This document shows positions 1 through 8,772 of a stretch of DNA of 64,000 nt, piece by piece; the first letter of the stretch is position 1; the number at the start of each line of letters is the position of its first letter. Below the pieces are notes generated by a model. The model worked only from the letters and a program-made list of their open reading frames with translations, was not told the DNA's origin and searched no databases. The DNA comes from a bacterium (GTDB lineage Bacteria > Myxococcota_A > Bradymonadia > UBA7976 > UBA1532): NCBI GenBank assembly GCA_030427205.1, contig JAUHXC010000015.1:62001-126000 (forward strand), in the 5' to 3' direction. The position numbers and the translations under genes are program-made.

Positions 1-1
1 G

Positions 2-406
2 GCGCAGATGCCGGGGGCCGCCGAGCAGGCGTGGTTTCCCTGGCCCTATCACGAGGCCCTGTCGCTCGCCGAAGCCCGCAACCCGCTGGCCTTCGTCGCC
101 ACCGGCATCTACGGGCGCGAGCTGCCCAAGCAGCACGGGGCGCCGCTGCGGCTCGTCGCGCCGTGGAAGTACGGCTTCAAGAGCATCAAGAGTGTCGTCG
201 AGCTGCAGTTCACCGCCGAGGCCCCGCGCACCTTCTGGAACAGCCTCGCGCCCGACGAGTACGACCTGCACGGCAACGTCGACCCGCGGGTGCCGCACCC
301 GCGCTGGAGCCAGGCCAGCGAGCGCATGATCGGCACCGGCGAGCGGCGCCCGACCTTGCTGTACAACGGCTACGGCGCCCAGGTCGCGGGGCTCTACCGC
401 GGCTGA
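2..406 (+). CDS. msrP: MsrP (YedY) molybdopterin methionine sulfoxide reductase subunit, C-terminal part
   Basis: This is the last 134 residues of a gene that begins left of the window, so no start codon is present. The segment WFPWPY...[28 protein letters not shown] and the later [15 protein letters not shown]...[15 protein letters not shown] match the C-terminal end of the MsrP/YedY catalytic subunit. In that family a periplasmic molybdopterin enzyme reduces methionine sulfoxide in proteins with electrons from the membrane haem protein MsrQ. The Cys that ligates molybdenum lies in the missing N-terminal half, so activity cannot be judged. No msrQ follows; the next gene is on the opposite strand 43 nt away. 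Confidence 0.9.
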   Translation, partial: AQMPGAAEQAWFPWPYHEALSLAEARNPLAFVATGIYGRELPKQHGAPLRLVAPWKYGFKSIKSVVELQFTAEAPRTFWNSLAPDEYDLHGNVDPRVPHPRWSQASERMIGTGERRPTLLYNGYGAQVAGLYRG

Positions 407-449
407 AGCCGACGCTCACGGCGCTGATCGCGCCGGTTGATGCCCACCG

Positions 450-1430
450 TCAGTCGGCGTAGAGCGGGATACCCGGCAGCCGATGGCGATCGTGGGCGGC
501 CGTGAGATCCAGGGCGGGTCCCTTGGGCACGATCCGCGTCGGGTTGATGCTCTCGTGGCTGCGGTAGTAATGGGCCTTGATGTGGTCCATGCGGACCGTC
601 TCGGCGATGCCCGGGACCTGATAGAGCTCGCGCAGATAGTTGCTCAGGTTGCGGTAGTCGGCGATGCGCTGGCGGTTGCACTTGAAGTGCCCGTGGTAGA
701 CCGCGTCGAAGCGGACCAGCGTGGTGAACAGGCGCCAGTCGGCCTCGGTGATGCGCTCGCCGACCAGGTAGCGCCGCCGTTCGAGGCGGGTCTCGATCCG
801 GTCGAGGGCGTCGAAGAGCGCGTCGAACGCCGCCTCGTAGGCCCGCTGGGTCGTCGCGAAGCCGCAGCGATAGACGCCGTTGTTGATGTGGGCGTAGACG
901 TCGGCGTTGACCGCGTCGATCTCGGCCCGCAGCGGCTCGGGGTAGAGATCGAGCGGCCGCGCGCCGAGCCCGTCGAAGGCGCTGTTGAGCAGGCGGATGA
1001 TCTCGGCGCTCTCGTTGTTGACGATGGTCTGCTTCTCGCCATCCCAGAGCACGGGCACGGTCACCCGACCGGTGTAGTGGGCGTCGGCCCGGGTATAGAC
1101 ATCACGCAGGAACCCGGCCGATCCGACGCGGTCACCGGTCGCGCCGGGCACGTCGTCGCCGAACGTCCAGCCGTCTTCGCCCATGAACGGGTGAACCACC
1201 GAGACATCGATCAGGTCTTCGAGCCCCTTGAGCGCGCGCACGATGAGCGTCCGGTGGGCCCACGGGCAGGCGTAGCTCACGTAGAGGTGGTAGCGGCCGC
1301 GGGCGGGCGGATGGTCGCCATCGGGCGCCAGCGTTCCGCGAAAGACCGTGTCGGGGCGCACGAACTCGCCGTCGTTCCCGTCGGTGTCGTACCACGCCTG
1401 CTTCCATTCGCCTTCGACCAGCAACCCCAT
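450..1430 (-). CDS. Glutathionyl-hydroquinone reductase (YqjG/GS-HQR family)
   Basis: The protein has 326 residues. The ATG at 1430 is chosen because GGAGG lies a few bases upstream and the protein then begins MGLLVEGEWKQAWYDTDG, as family members do; the frame stays open further upstream without homology. The motif YACPWAHR, with Cys55, is the catalytic thioredoxin-fold Cys of the Xi-class glutathione transferases, which reduce glutathionyl-hydroquinones with glutathione. The C-terminal half is all-helical GST-like and ends with the typical YYRSHESINPTRIVPKGP. It is cytosolic and monocistronic, and is transcribed divergently from the response regulator across 167 nt. Confidence 0.92.
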   Translation of the reverse strand: MGLLVEGEWKQAWYDTDGNDGEFVRPDTVFRGTLAPDGDHPPARGRYHLYVSYACPWAHRTLIVRALKGLEDLIDVSVVHPFMGEDGWTFGDDVPGATGDRVGSAGFLRDVYTRADAHYTGRVTVPVLWDGEKQTIVNNESAEIIRLLNSAFDGLGARPLDLYPEPLRAEIDAVNADVYAHINNGVYRCGFATTQRAYEAAFDALFDALDRIETRLERRRYLVGERITEADWRLFTTLVRFDAVYHGHFKCNRQRIADYRNLSNYLRELYQVPGIAETVRMDHIKAHYYRSHESINPTRIVPKGPALDLTAAHDRHRLPGIPLYAD

Positions 1431-1501
1431 CTCGACCTCCGGGTTCCGTGCGTTTCCTTCATTGGGTGCGCCGCCGGGGTCGGGCGTTGCGACAACTGGC
1501 T

Positions 1502-1578
1502 GTTGCCGAGCAGCAACGGCTCGCTTCACATAGCTTCACGCCCGCGCCGTGGGCGCCGACCGCCGCGGGCGCTATAGT
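1502..1578 (+). promoter_or_regulatory. Divergent regulatory region with a 10-bp-spaced direct repeat and a -10-like box
   Basis: The octamer GCTTCACA at 1523-1530 recurs as GCTTCACG at 1533-1540, a 10-bp direct repeat of the kind bound by OmpR-family regulators. An inverted repeat GTTGC/GCAAC spans 1502-1517. TATAGT at 1573-1578 is a plausible -10 box, but the expected -35 position is poor. Control by the response regulator just downstream is inferred. Confidence 0.3.
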
Positions 1579-1597
1579 CTCCGCCGGAGGTCTGCCC

Positions 1598-2305
1598 ATG
1601 GACGACGCGCTCATCACCGCCCTGCTCGTCGAAGACGACGCCCGGCTCGCCCGGCTGACGGCGACCTACCTCGGCAAGCACCAGATCACGGCGACCGTCG
1701 TCGGTGACGGCGAGGCCGGGCTCGCCGAGGCGTCGCGGCAGCGCTTCGACGTCGTCCTGCTCGACCTGATGCTGCCCGGCATGTCGGGCATCGAGGTCTG
1801 TCAGGCCCTGCGCAAGCGCAGCGACGTGCCGATCATCATGCTCACCGCCCGCGGCGAAGAGGCCGACCGGGTCCTCGGCCTCGAGCTCGGCGCCGACGAC
1901 TATCTGCCCAAGCCCTTCTCACCGCGGGAGCTGCTCGCCCGAATTCGGGCCGCGGTGCGCCGGGCGCGGGGCAACGCCGGGCCGCGGCTGCGCGCGTTGG
2001 AGGTCGGCGAGCTCTCGCTCGATCCCGGCACCCGCGTCGCCCGGCTGGATGGGGCGACGCTCGATCTGACGAGCTACGAGTTCGACCTGCTCTACGCCCT
2101 CGCCGAGAACGCCGGCCGGGCGCTTTCCCGCGATCGGCTCATGGAGCTCGCCCGGGGCAACGCCGAGGAGGCCTTCGATCGCTCGATCGACGTGCACATC
2201 TCCCGGGTGCGGCAGAAGCTGGACGACGACCCCCGTCGCCCACGATGGATCCGGACGGTGCGCGGCGTCGGCTACCAGCTGCTGCGGCCCACCGACCGCC
2301 GCTGA
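1598..2305 (+). CDS. OmpR/PhoB-family response regulator
   Basis: The protein has 235 residues. The ATG at 1598 follows GGAGG by 7 nt; the frame is open upstream without meaning. The N-terminal receiver domain has the acidic pair EDD (12-14), phospho-acceptor Asp56 in VVLLDLMLPG, the Thr of MLTAR and the Lys of LPKPF. The C-terminal winged helix (about 130-230) ends VHISRVRQKLDDDPRRPRWIRTVRGVGYQLL, typical of trans_reg_C. The sensor kinase starts 8 nt after its stop, so this is a two-gene two-component operon. The CpxR/RstA type is the closest resemblance; the stimulus cannot be read from the sequence. Confidence 0.93.
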   Translation: MDDALITALLVEDDARLARLTATYLGKHQITATVVGDGEAGLAEASRQRFDVVLLDLMLPGMSGIEVCQALRKRSDVPIIMLTARGEEADRVLGLELGADDYLPKPFSPRELLARIRAAVRRARGNAGPRLRALEVGELSLDPGTRVARLDGATLDLTSYEFDLLYALAENAGRALSRDRLMELARGNAEEAFDRSIDVHISRVRQKLDDDPRRPRWIRTVRGVGYQLLRPTDRR

Positions 2306-2313
2306 GGTCGACG

Positions 2314-3639
2314 ATGAGGCTGCGACCGCGGCGCCTGGTCTGGCGCATCTACTGGCACTCCCTCGCCGGCCTGCTCGTCTTCGCCGGGCTGATCGCCGCG
2401 CTGGTCTTCGCCCTGCGCGACGAGCGCAGCCCGCTCGACGATCTGCCCTCGCGGGTCGCCGTCGCGATGCCCGAGCTGCTCACCGCCGACGGCCCGGCCC
2501 TGGCGCCCAAGCTCGAGGCGCTGGGCGATCTGTTGCAGACCAACCTCGCCCTGTATCGCCGCGACGGCACCCTGCTCGCGGCGACCGGCGACCTCATCCC
2601 CGGAGCGCTGACCGCCGCCGATCCGACCGTCGAGCGCGAGGCGGTCGGCTTCAACCGCAAGCTGCGCCATCACCTGGCCATCCCGTTGCCGGGCAGCGAC
2701 CGCTATATGATGGCCGTCTGGCGCAAGCCGTTCATGGGCAAGCTGCTCTTCGGGCTGCTGCTGGTGCTGCTGTTCATCGGCATGCTGTCCATCCCCGCCG
2801 CGCGCGCCGTCGCCCGCCCGCTCGACCGCCTGACGATCACCGCCCGCGCGCTGGGCGAGGGCGATCTCGACGCGCGCACCGGCCTCGCCCGCTGCGACGA
2901 GATCGGCGAGTTGGCCCGGGCGATGGATGAGATGGCCGAGCGTCTGCAGCGGCTGCTGGCCCGCGAGCGCGAGCTGCTCGCCGACATCTCCCACGAGCTG
3001 CGCACCCCCCTGGCCCGGATTCGGGTCGCGCTGGAGCTGCAGGCCGAGGAGGGCGGGCTCGGCGAGTTCCTCGAAGGCGTCGAGGACGACCTCGCCGAGT
3101 TGGAGGGGCTGGTCGCCGACGTGCTGACCAGCGCCCGGCTCGACTTGACCGAGGGTGAGGCCGGCTTCGCGATGCGCCCCGTCCCGCTGGCGCCGGGCGA
3201 CGTGATCGCCGCAGCCGAGGCGCGTTTTCGCCGCCGTCACCCCCGGCGTACGCTGCGGATCACGCTGCCCGACGCGCTGCCGCAGGTCCGGGCCGACGAG
3301 GCGCTCATCCGGCGGGTGGTGGACAACCTGCTCGAGAACGCCGCCCGCTACAGCGACGCCCCGGCGGCGATCGACGTTCGGCTCGAAGCCGGCGCGGGCG
3401 GGCTGCTGGTCGAGGTCGCCGATCGCGGCGTCGGCCTGGCCGAAGCCGACCTGCCGCACATCTTCGAGCCTTTCTTTCGGGCCGATCGCAGCCGCGCGCG
3501 CGCGACGGGCGGGGTCGGGCTCGGCCTGACGTTGTGTCGCCGCATCATCGAGGCCCACGGCGGTCGGATCGAAGGCCGACCCCGGCCGGGCGGCGGGGCC
3601 TGCTTCCAGTTCAACCTGCCGGTCGAGGTCGGTGCGTGA
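2314..3639 (+). CDS. Membrane sensor histidine kinase with HAMP domain, partner of the upstream response regulator
   Basis: The protein has 441 residues from an ATG 8 nt after the regulator's stop, with a GAGGT ribosome binding site. A first membrane segment (about 8-34) is followed by a short periplasmic domain of about 110 residues and a second membrane segment (about 145-167). HAMP comes next (PLDRLTITARALGEGDLDAR), then HisKA with phospho-acceptor His227 in ISHELRTPLARIRVALEL. The HATPase domain has its N-box (VVDNLLENAARYSD), G1 (DRGVGL) and G2 (GGVGLGLTLC). The layout and H-box region resemble CpxA. The small periplasmic domain suggests an envelope signal; that is inference. Confidence 0.92.
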   Translation: MRLRPRRLVWRIYWHSLAGLLVFAGLIAALVFALRDERSPLDDLPSRVAVAMPELLTADGPALAPKLEALGDLLQTNLALYRRDGTLLAATGDLIPGALTAADPTVEREAVGFNRKLRHHLAIPLPGSDRYMMAVWRKPFMGKLLFGLLLVLLFIGMLSIPAARAVARPLDRLTITARALGEGDLDARTGLARCDEIGELARAMDEMAERLQRLLARERELLADISHELRTPLARIRVALELQAEEGGLGEFLEGVEDDLAELEGLVADVLTSARLDLTEGEAGFAMRPVPLAPGDVIAAAEARFRRRHPRRTLRITLPDALPQVRADEALIRRVVDNLLENAARYSDAPAAIDVRLEAGAGGLLVEVADRGVGLAEADLPHIFEPFFRADRSRARATGGVGLGLTLCRRIIEAHGGRIEGRPRPGGGACFQFNLPVEVGA

Positions 3640-3724
3640 CGGCGGGTCCTGACGCCGAGCGGCGGTCGTCGGGGCGTGCGGCAGGCGGAATCGGGACGAA
3701 TCGGGCGCAGTGCCACAATTCGGC

Positions 3725-4435
3725 TCAGAAGCGCACGCCCGCCTGGAGGTTGACGGCCATCTCGGAGTCGGAGCCGGCGGGGGTCGGGCTGGCGGTGTTC
3801 GCGTCGGGGTTGCCCCGCAGCTGCGCGCTGCCGGTATCGCCTTCCGCGAGCGGGGTGGCGTACTCGAAGGTCGCGCTCATCGAGAAGACGCCGATGTTGA
3901 CCTGAAGGCCGGCCTCGGTGTCGACGAAGAAGAGCTGGTCGGGCGCGTGGTCGATGGCCAGCGCGCTGCGGTTGGCGCAATCGGCGCCGCAGGTGAGCGT
4001 CGCCGTGGCCCCGAGCACCTGACGGTAGCCGACGTGCGCGGCGAGCACCGGGCTGATGCGGATGGGCAGGCCGAGGCGGATGCCGGCCCCGATCCCCCCG
4101 TGGGTGCTGGCGACGCGGGTATCGCTGAGCACGCCGGGGTTGACCGCCTGGCCCACCGCCACCTGCACTTCGGCGGCGGCGAACGGCACCCACCAGAAAC
4201 CCGTGGTCAGCTCGACGTTTCCGGCTTCACCCACTTCGCCCTCGACGTTGCCGTCGTCGACGGTCACCTCGACGCCGGCCTCGAAGTAGCCGGTGCGTTC
4301 GCGACCATCGGCCTGCCACCATTGATCCTCGACGGCGGGCTCGTCGTCGGCGAGCGCGTCGGCGGGCAGAGCGATGGGCATCGCGAGCAGGCTCGCGAGC
4401 AACGGAGCGAAGATGGGCGGTATGGAGCGGCTCAT
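3725..4435 (-). CDS. Outer-membrane beta-barrel-like protein with signal peptide
   Basis: The protein has 236 residues from the ATG at 4435, which has GGGAGG upstream; a longer in-frame start lacks one. A signal peptide of about 29 residues ends ADALA before DDEPAVEDQWW. The rest alternates short polar and hydrophobic strands ([55 protein letters not shown]). It closes with VNLQAGVRF, a C-terminal Phe as in BamA-recognised barrels. A small loop holds two Cys (LTCGADCAN). No specific family was recognised. It is convergent with the kinase gene 85 nt away. Confidence 0.6.
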   Translation of the reverse strand: MSRSIPPIFAPLLASLLAMPIALPADALADDEPAVEDQWWQADGRERTGYFEAGVEVTVDDGNVEGEVGEAGNVELTTGFWWVPFAAAEVQVAVGQAVNPGVLSDTRVASTHGGIGAGIRLGLPIRISPVLAAHVGYRQVLGATATLTCGADCANRSALAIDHAPDQLFFVDTEAGLQVNIGVFSMSATFEYATPLAEGDTGSAQLRGNPDANTASPTPAGSDSEMAVNLQAGVRF

Positions 4436-4726
4436 CGGCCGGGCCTCCCGGGGCGGTGCGCCCCAGATGCAAAGCACACCGCGTACCAGCTGTCGTCAGG
4501 CGCGTCGACACGGTCGAAGGGCGGCGTCACGGCGAACATCCTGGGTCGGAGGCGAGGCGACCTGGAGGGGTCTTGCCCCTCGCCCTGACAATGATGTCGG
4601 GATCGACGGGTGAGGTAAAGGTGTTTTCCGGCTCGGCGGGCCCGGGATGCGGGTTTCGGGGCGCTCGCTGGGGCCCCAGACCCGGAAACGGTGATCCCAG
4701 CGCGTCACCAGGGCCGCCAGAGGCGG

Positions 4727-7126
4727 TCAGAGCGCCTCGAGGAAGTCGATCAGCGCCTGCTTCTCGGCCTCGGTGAGCGCCTCGAAGTCGTCGACGCTGG
4801 CCTGGGCCTCGCCGGCGTGGTCCCGGATCGCGGCGATCACCGTCTCTGCCTCACCGTTGTGCATGTATGGGGCGCTCTGCCCCAGCCCCCACAGCGGCGG
4901 CGTCCGGAACTCGGCCGGGCTGGCCATGCCGTCGGCGATGCCGAGGCGGTCGCCGGGCGAGACGTCGTGCAGCAGCAGGTCGGTGTAAGCGGCCGGCGCG
5001 CCGGGCGGCAGGCCGGTCAAGCGCGGCACATGGCAGGCGTCGCAGCCGATCCGCCCGAAGATCGTCTCGCCTTCGGGATGCTGCGCCCGCGGCATCGGCG
5101 GGGCGAGGTTGGCGATGTAGAAGGCCAGCGCCTCGAACTGCTCGTTGGGCAGCTCGGGGTCAGCGACGTCGTCGTCGTCGCTCGTGCGGGCGAAGCTGAG
5201 GTCGAGGCCCGGATCGATCGTCAGGTGCAGCTCGTTGGCCAGCGCGTCGGCGGTGAACTCACGCAGGTCGGGGATCTGCGCCTTCCAGCCGAAGCGCCCG
5301 ACGCGGCCGTCGGGCAGGAAGTGGGCCACACCGCTGATGCCGTCCCCGTCCAGATCGTCGGGATCGGCCCCGCCGACGATGGCTTCGACGGCCACCAGCT
5401 CGAGGGCGCCGGCGCCGAGGATGGTCGGGGTCTGGCGGCTCTCGAAGACGGTGGCGTCGGACCGATCGGGGCGCACGAGCCCGTGCACGGCGAGCTTGAA
5501 GATACCCGTGCCGCCCTCGGGGGCGACGAAGGCGCCGTCTTCGTAGAAGCCATGGCGCATCGCGTTGACGCCCCGCGGGCCGGCGCCGCCGATGACCGGA
5601 TCGAAGTGGCACGCGCGGCAGCTGTCGCCGTTGAGGAAGGGTCCGAGGCCCTCGGACAGGTGCATGTCGCGGTCGAAGAGGTTGCGCCCGGCGAGCCAGG
5701 TATCGGCCTCGCTGTCGGTCAGCGGGATCATCGGGCCGCCCGGCGCGCCCACTTCGGGGATGCCGGTGCCCGGCGGCACGAGGCCCGGCGTGCGCACTTC
5801 TGCGCCGCCGAGCGACTCGAGGAAGGCGATCAGATCGGCCTGCTGCCCCTGTTCGAGGGCCGCGTAGGCGTCGCGGGCGCGCTCGCCCTCGCCGCCGTGC
5901 CAGCGAATGGCGTCGTCGAGGGTGTCGGCCCGCCCGTCGTGCAGATAGGGCCCGACCGCGCCGATGCCCCACAGCGGCTGGGTGCGGAACTCGCTGCCGG
6001 TCGCGACGCCCATGGTCAGGCCGTCGGCCATCTCGGGGCCCATGTCGTGCAGCAGCAGGTCGGTATAGGCCGGGATGGCGCCCCGCTCACCGACGAGGCT
6101 GGGCACGTGGCAGGCGATGCAGCCCACCTCGGCGAACAGCGCTCGGCCGCGCTCGGTCTGCTCGGTCGCCGGGCTCGGCTGGGGCGCGGCGAGCAGCATC
6201 GACCAGCTGACGACGTCGAACAGGTCGTCGCGGGAGAGCTCGGGATCGGCGACGCCGTCGTCGTCGAACAGCGGCTCGGAGGGCGCCGCGGCCTGATGGA
6301 AGGTGTCCTGTCCGATCGGGCCCGCGCTCGGGCCCTGTCCGCTCGAGCGCTGTGCGCGCAGGCCGTCGCTGCCTTCACCCACCCGGGCGTCGCCCTCTTG
6401 ACGATTGGACGGCACCGGCAGGCGGGCGCGCAGCTCTTCGGTCAGCGGGTCCGAGGTCAGCCCGAGGTGGTTGAAGAGCGGCCCGCGGATGAAGCCTTCG
6501 ATGCTGACGGTCTGCGCCTTGCGCCCGAAGCGACCGACGAAGCCGCGGTCGTAATTCGGCCGACCGCTGATGCCGTCGCCGTCCGCGTCGTCGGGGTCGG
6601 CATAGGCCAGGATGGCCTCCTCGGGCAGCTCGGCGAGCAGGCCGATGCCGAAGAACGGGATCGGATTGCGCAGGGCATAGGTATCGGCGCCCTGCGCCGG
6701 CTGCGGCCGCGGGTCTTCGCGGTCGACGGCGTACGCCGCCAGGATGCCGCCCCGCTCGCCGCCCTCGATGAAGGCGCCGTCGGCGGTGGTCGTGCCGTGG
6801 ATGTAGAAGTCGCGATAGCGCCCCGCCGAGCCGCCGAAGACCGGCTTCTCGTGGCACGCGGCGCAGAACGTCACGTTGAACAGGGGGCCGAGCCCGTCGG
6901 CCTCGGTCAAGCGGCGGGTGGCCACCTCCTCGCCGCGGGCGAAGGTCTCACGCTGCTCCTCGGTGGCCGACGGCAGGATCTCGCCGGGCACGGCGAAGAT
7001 GCCTTCGGCCACGGGCACCGGCTTCTCGGTCTCGTCGTCACAGCCGGCGAGCGCGAGCGGAGCGAGCAGCAGTCCGAGCAGCGGCAGGCCGAGCCGGCCG
7101 CGATGGCAGATGTTCAGCGGGTTCAT
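4727..7126 (-). CDS. Lipoprotein with two tandem di-haem oxidoreductase (DUF1111/DHOR) domains
   Basis: The protein has 799 residues. Its ATG at 7126 overlaps the stop of the upstream gene (ATGA), so the two are translationally coupled. A lipoprotein signal ends LALAGC with Cys29. Two copies of a domain of about 380 residues follow, each with two CxxCH haem sites: CAACH (about 87) and CIACH (about 335), then CRACH (about 502) and CDACH (about 694). Each copy also carries AYTDLLLHD, PLWGxGxxxPYxHxGxA and a closing L-E-x-L. The family is related to cytochrome c peroxidases and is often called thiol or di-haem oxidoreductase; most members have one such unit. The duplication implies four haems. 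Substrate unknown; periplasmic, lipid-anchored. Confidence 0.88.
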   Translation of the reverse strand: MNPLNICHRGRLGLPLLGLLLAPLALAGCDDETEKPVPVAEGIFAVPGEILPSATEEQRETFARGEEVATRRLTEADGLGPLFNVTFCAACHEKPVFGGSAGRYRDFYIHGTTTADGAFIEGGERGGILAAYAVDREDPRPQPAQGADTYALRNPIPFFGIGLLAELPEEAILAYADPDDADGDGISGRPNYDRGFVGRFGRKAQTVSIEGFIRGPLFNHLGLTSDPLTEELRARLPVPSNRQEGDARVGEGSDGLRAQRSSGQGPSAGPIGQDTFHQAAAPSEPLFDDDGVADPELSRDDLFDVVSWSMLLAAPQPSPATEQTERGRALFAEVGCIACHVPSLVGERGAIPAYTDLLLHDMGPEMADGLTMGVATGSEFRTQPLWGIGAVGPYLHDGRADTLDDAIRWHGGEGERARDAYAALEQGQQADLIAFLESLGGAEVRTPGLVPPGTGIPEVGAPGGPMIPLTDSEADTWLAGRNLFDRDMHLSEGLGPFLNGDSCRACHFDPVIGGAGPRGVNAMRHGFYEDGAFVAPEGGTGIFKLAVHGLVRPDRSDATVFESRQTPTILGAGALELVAVEAIVGGADPDDLDGDGISGVAHFLPDGRVGRFGWKAQIPDLREFTADALANELHLTIDPGLDLSFARTSDDDDVADPELPNEQFEALAFYIANLAPPMPRAQHPEGETIFGRIGCDACHVPRLTGLPPGAPAAYTDLLLHDVSPGDRLGIADGMASPAEFRTPPLWGLGQSAPYMHNGEAETVIAAIRDHAGEAQASVDDFEALTEAEKQALIDFLEAL

Positions 7127-8130
7127 CGGTCGGCCTCCAGGAGGATGCCGGTCCAGGGCGGGCTGCTGTCGAGCGTGCCACCGACCGCAAATCGCGGGCG
7201 GCCGTCGATGCCCCAGATCGCGTGAAGAAGGGTGATGTCGTCGTTGGGATCGCGGGTGTAGTCGTAGGCGCCGGACGGCATCTGCAGGACCCGCCCGCGC
7301 AGGCCGACGATGTGCGCCTGCCCGTCGGCGGCGACCCAGACCCCGTTCATGCCCGGCTCGCGCACCAGCACCTCGTGCTGCCAGGCGGTGCCGTCGAAGC
7401 GCGCGGCCATGCCATTGGCCCGACCGCCCACCGCGACGATGTCGTCGGGCCCGGTGCCCCACAAGCTGACGAAGTCCCGGCTCGTGCCCGCCAGCTCCTG
7501 GCGCCATTCGCCGCCGTCCCAGCGGGCGATCGTGCCCCGCGAGCCCACCACGATCACGTTGTCGACGTCGGTGCCCCAGACCTTGAACCAGGCCCGGCTC
7601 TCCCGATCGAGGGTCGGCAACGCGGGCCGCGACCACGCCGCGCCGTCCCACTCGATGATCACCGGATCGGCCGGGGTCTCGGTGGCGATCGCGTCGCCGC
7701 CGACGGCCCAGGCGCGGCCGGGCGCCGCGCACCACACACCCCAGAGGTCTTGGGTCTCGCCGGTCTCGACCGCCTCGAACGGGCCGTCGCCGATCCGGCG
7801 CAGGGCGCGCCCGTCGTTGCCGACCATCCACAGTTCGTCGCCGCAGCCGTGCACCCAGTTGAGCAGCGGCCCGTCGGGCACGTCGGCCCGCGTCCAACCG
7901 GCGCCGTCGAAATACCAGACCGCGCCGGCGTCGAGTTGGCCGCCCACCGTCCAGACGTCGTCGGCCGCAGGGCCCCAGACGCTCAGCAATGCGCCGGCGT
8001 CCCCCGTCTCGAGCCCGATGCTCCAGGTGCGGGGGCCGGCGTCGGGCTCGGCGGGGGTGTCGCTGTCATCGCAGGCGGGCAGGCCGAACGCGGCGCACGC
8101 CAGCAGGCAACGGAGGGCGAGGCTTCTCAC
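7123..8130 (-). CDS. Lipoprotein with 'SVWG..DDVWTVG' propeller-like repeats
   Basis: The protein has 335 residues with a GTG start at 8130 and no strong Shine-Dalgarno. A lipoprotein signal ends FGLPAC (Cys20) before an Asp-rich linker. The body consists of about six repeats of roughly 45 residues with the pattern SxWGxxxDDVxxVGxxGxxxRxDGxxW: for example LSVWGPAADDVWTVGG, LWGVWCAAPGRAWAVGG, FKVWGTDVDNVIVVG and VSLWGTGPDDIVAVGG. Such repeats are frequent in secreted proteins of Myxococcota and are expected to fold as a beta-propeller. It overlaps the di-haem gene by 4 nt, so it is probably a surface partner or scaffold for that enzyme (inference). A TTGACA lies upstream at 8186-8191 on the minus strand but without a good -10. 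Confidence 0.75.
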   Translation of the reverse strand: MRSLALRCLLACAAFGLPACDDSDTPAEPDAGPRTWSIGLETGDAGALLSVWGPAADDVWTVGGQLDAGAVWYFDGAGWTRADVPDGPLLNWVHGCGDELWMVGNDGRALRRIGDGPFEAVETGETQDLWGVWCAAPGRAWAVGGDAIATETPADPVIIEWDGAAWSRPALPTLDRESRAWFKVWGTDVDNVIVVGSRGTIARWDGGEWRQELAGTSRDFVSLWGTGPDDIVAVGGRANGMAARFDGTAWQHEVLVREPGMNGVWVAADGQAHIVGLRGRVLQMPSGAYDYTRDPNDDITLLHAIWGIDGRPRFAVGGTLDSSPPWTGILLEADR

Positions 8131-8323
8131 AGTCGTCTCTCGATCGGCCGGCAGGTGCCCGGCGCAGGGACATTCGTACTGTCAAGCGTGGCTCGATGGC
8201 AAGCCGGCAGCGGCGGTTGTCGCCGGCCGCCCACGACGGGGGGCCCGACGACGACGACCGGGGATCTGACAGGTCGACTGCGCCGGCGTGCGCGCGGTGA
8301 GGGCACGGAGCCGGGAGAGCGGC

Positions 8324-8749
8324 TCAGGCGGGCAGGATCGGCGAGGGCAGCATGGCGGTCTCGAGCCAGTAGCGAGCGAAAGCCTCGGCCAGCTCGCCGT
8401 CGTCGGGCCCGGAGATGACCGTCCAGCTCGACGCCCCGGCCGCGTAGGCGTCGCGGCAACCGTCGACGTCTTCGACGCCCGAGACGACGACCAGCGGCAC
8501 CAACCGCCACGGCGAGCGGGTGGCCAGCGTCGAGAGCGAGGCGGGCGCGCCGGGGGCCGCAGCTTCCCGGCTGAGCACGATGATGTTGGGCAGGAGTGAC
8601 AGGTCGCCGCTGCGGACCTTCTCGAGCACCGAGTCGATCTGATCGGCGGCGATGCGCTCGATGCGGCAGCCGTGGCGGGCGAGGGCGTCGCCGATCGTCG
8701 CGAGGGCCGGGCTTTCACCGACCAGCCACGCAGTGCGGGCCTTGAACAC
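8324..8749 (-). CDS. Degenerate receiver (pseudo-response-regulator) protein, co-transcribed with the upstream pilin
   Basis: The protein has 141 residues with a GTG start at 8749 and a GAGGA ribosome binding site about 7 nt upstream. It has the alternating pattern of a CheY-like fold: TAWLVGESPALATIGDALARHG, NIIVLSREAAAP, LVPLVVVSGVEDVDGCRDAYAAGASSWTVISGP. The phospho-acceptor Asp that should end strand 3 is Ser (IIVLSR). The acidic pocket after strand 1 is a single Glu, and no Lys follows strand 5. It therefore probably cannot be phosphorylated in the normal way. It begins 23 nt after a type IV pilin gene that has a sigma-54 promoter, so a role in pilus function or motility control is likely but inferred. 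Confidence 0.6.
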   Translation of the reverse strand: MFKARTAWLVGESPALATIGDALARHGCRIERIAADQIDSVLEKVRSGDLSLLPNIIVLSREAAAPGAPASLSTLATRSPWRLVPLVVVSGVEDVDGCRDAYAAGASSWTVISGPDDGELAEAFARYWLETAMLPSPILPA

Positions 8750-8772
8750 TGGATGTCCTCGTCGCGGCGGGC

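Noticed and set aside
4691-7225. Long plus-strand open frame (about 840 codons) over the di-haem oxidoreductase gene
   Set aside because: Its product is a low-complexity Arg/Gly/Val string without domains. The minus-strand frame has a lipobox, four haem motifs and a coupled start. Such long mirror frames are expected at this G+C content.
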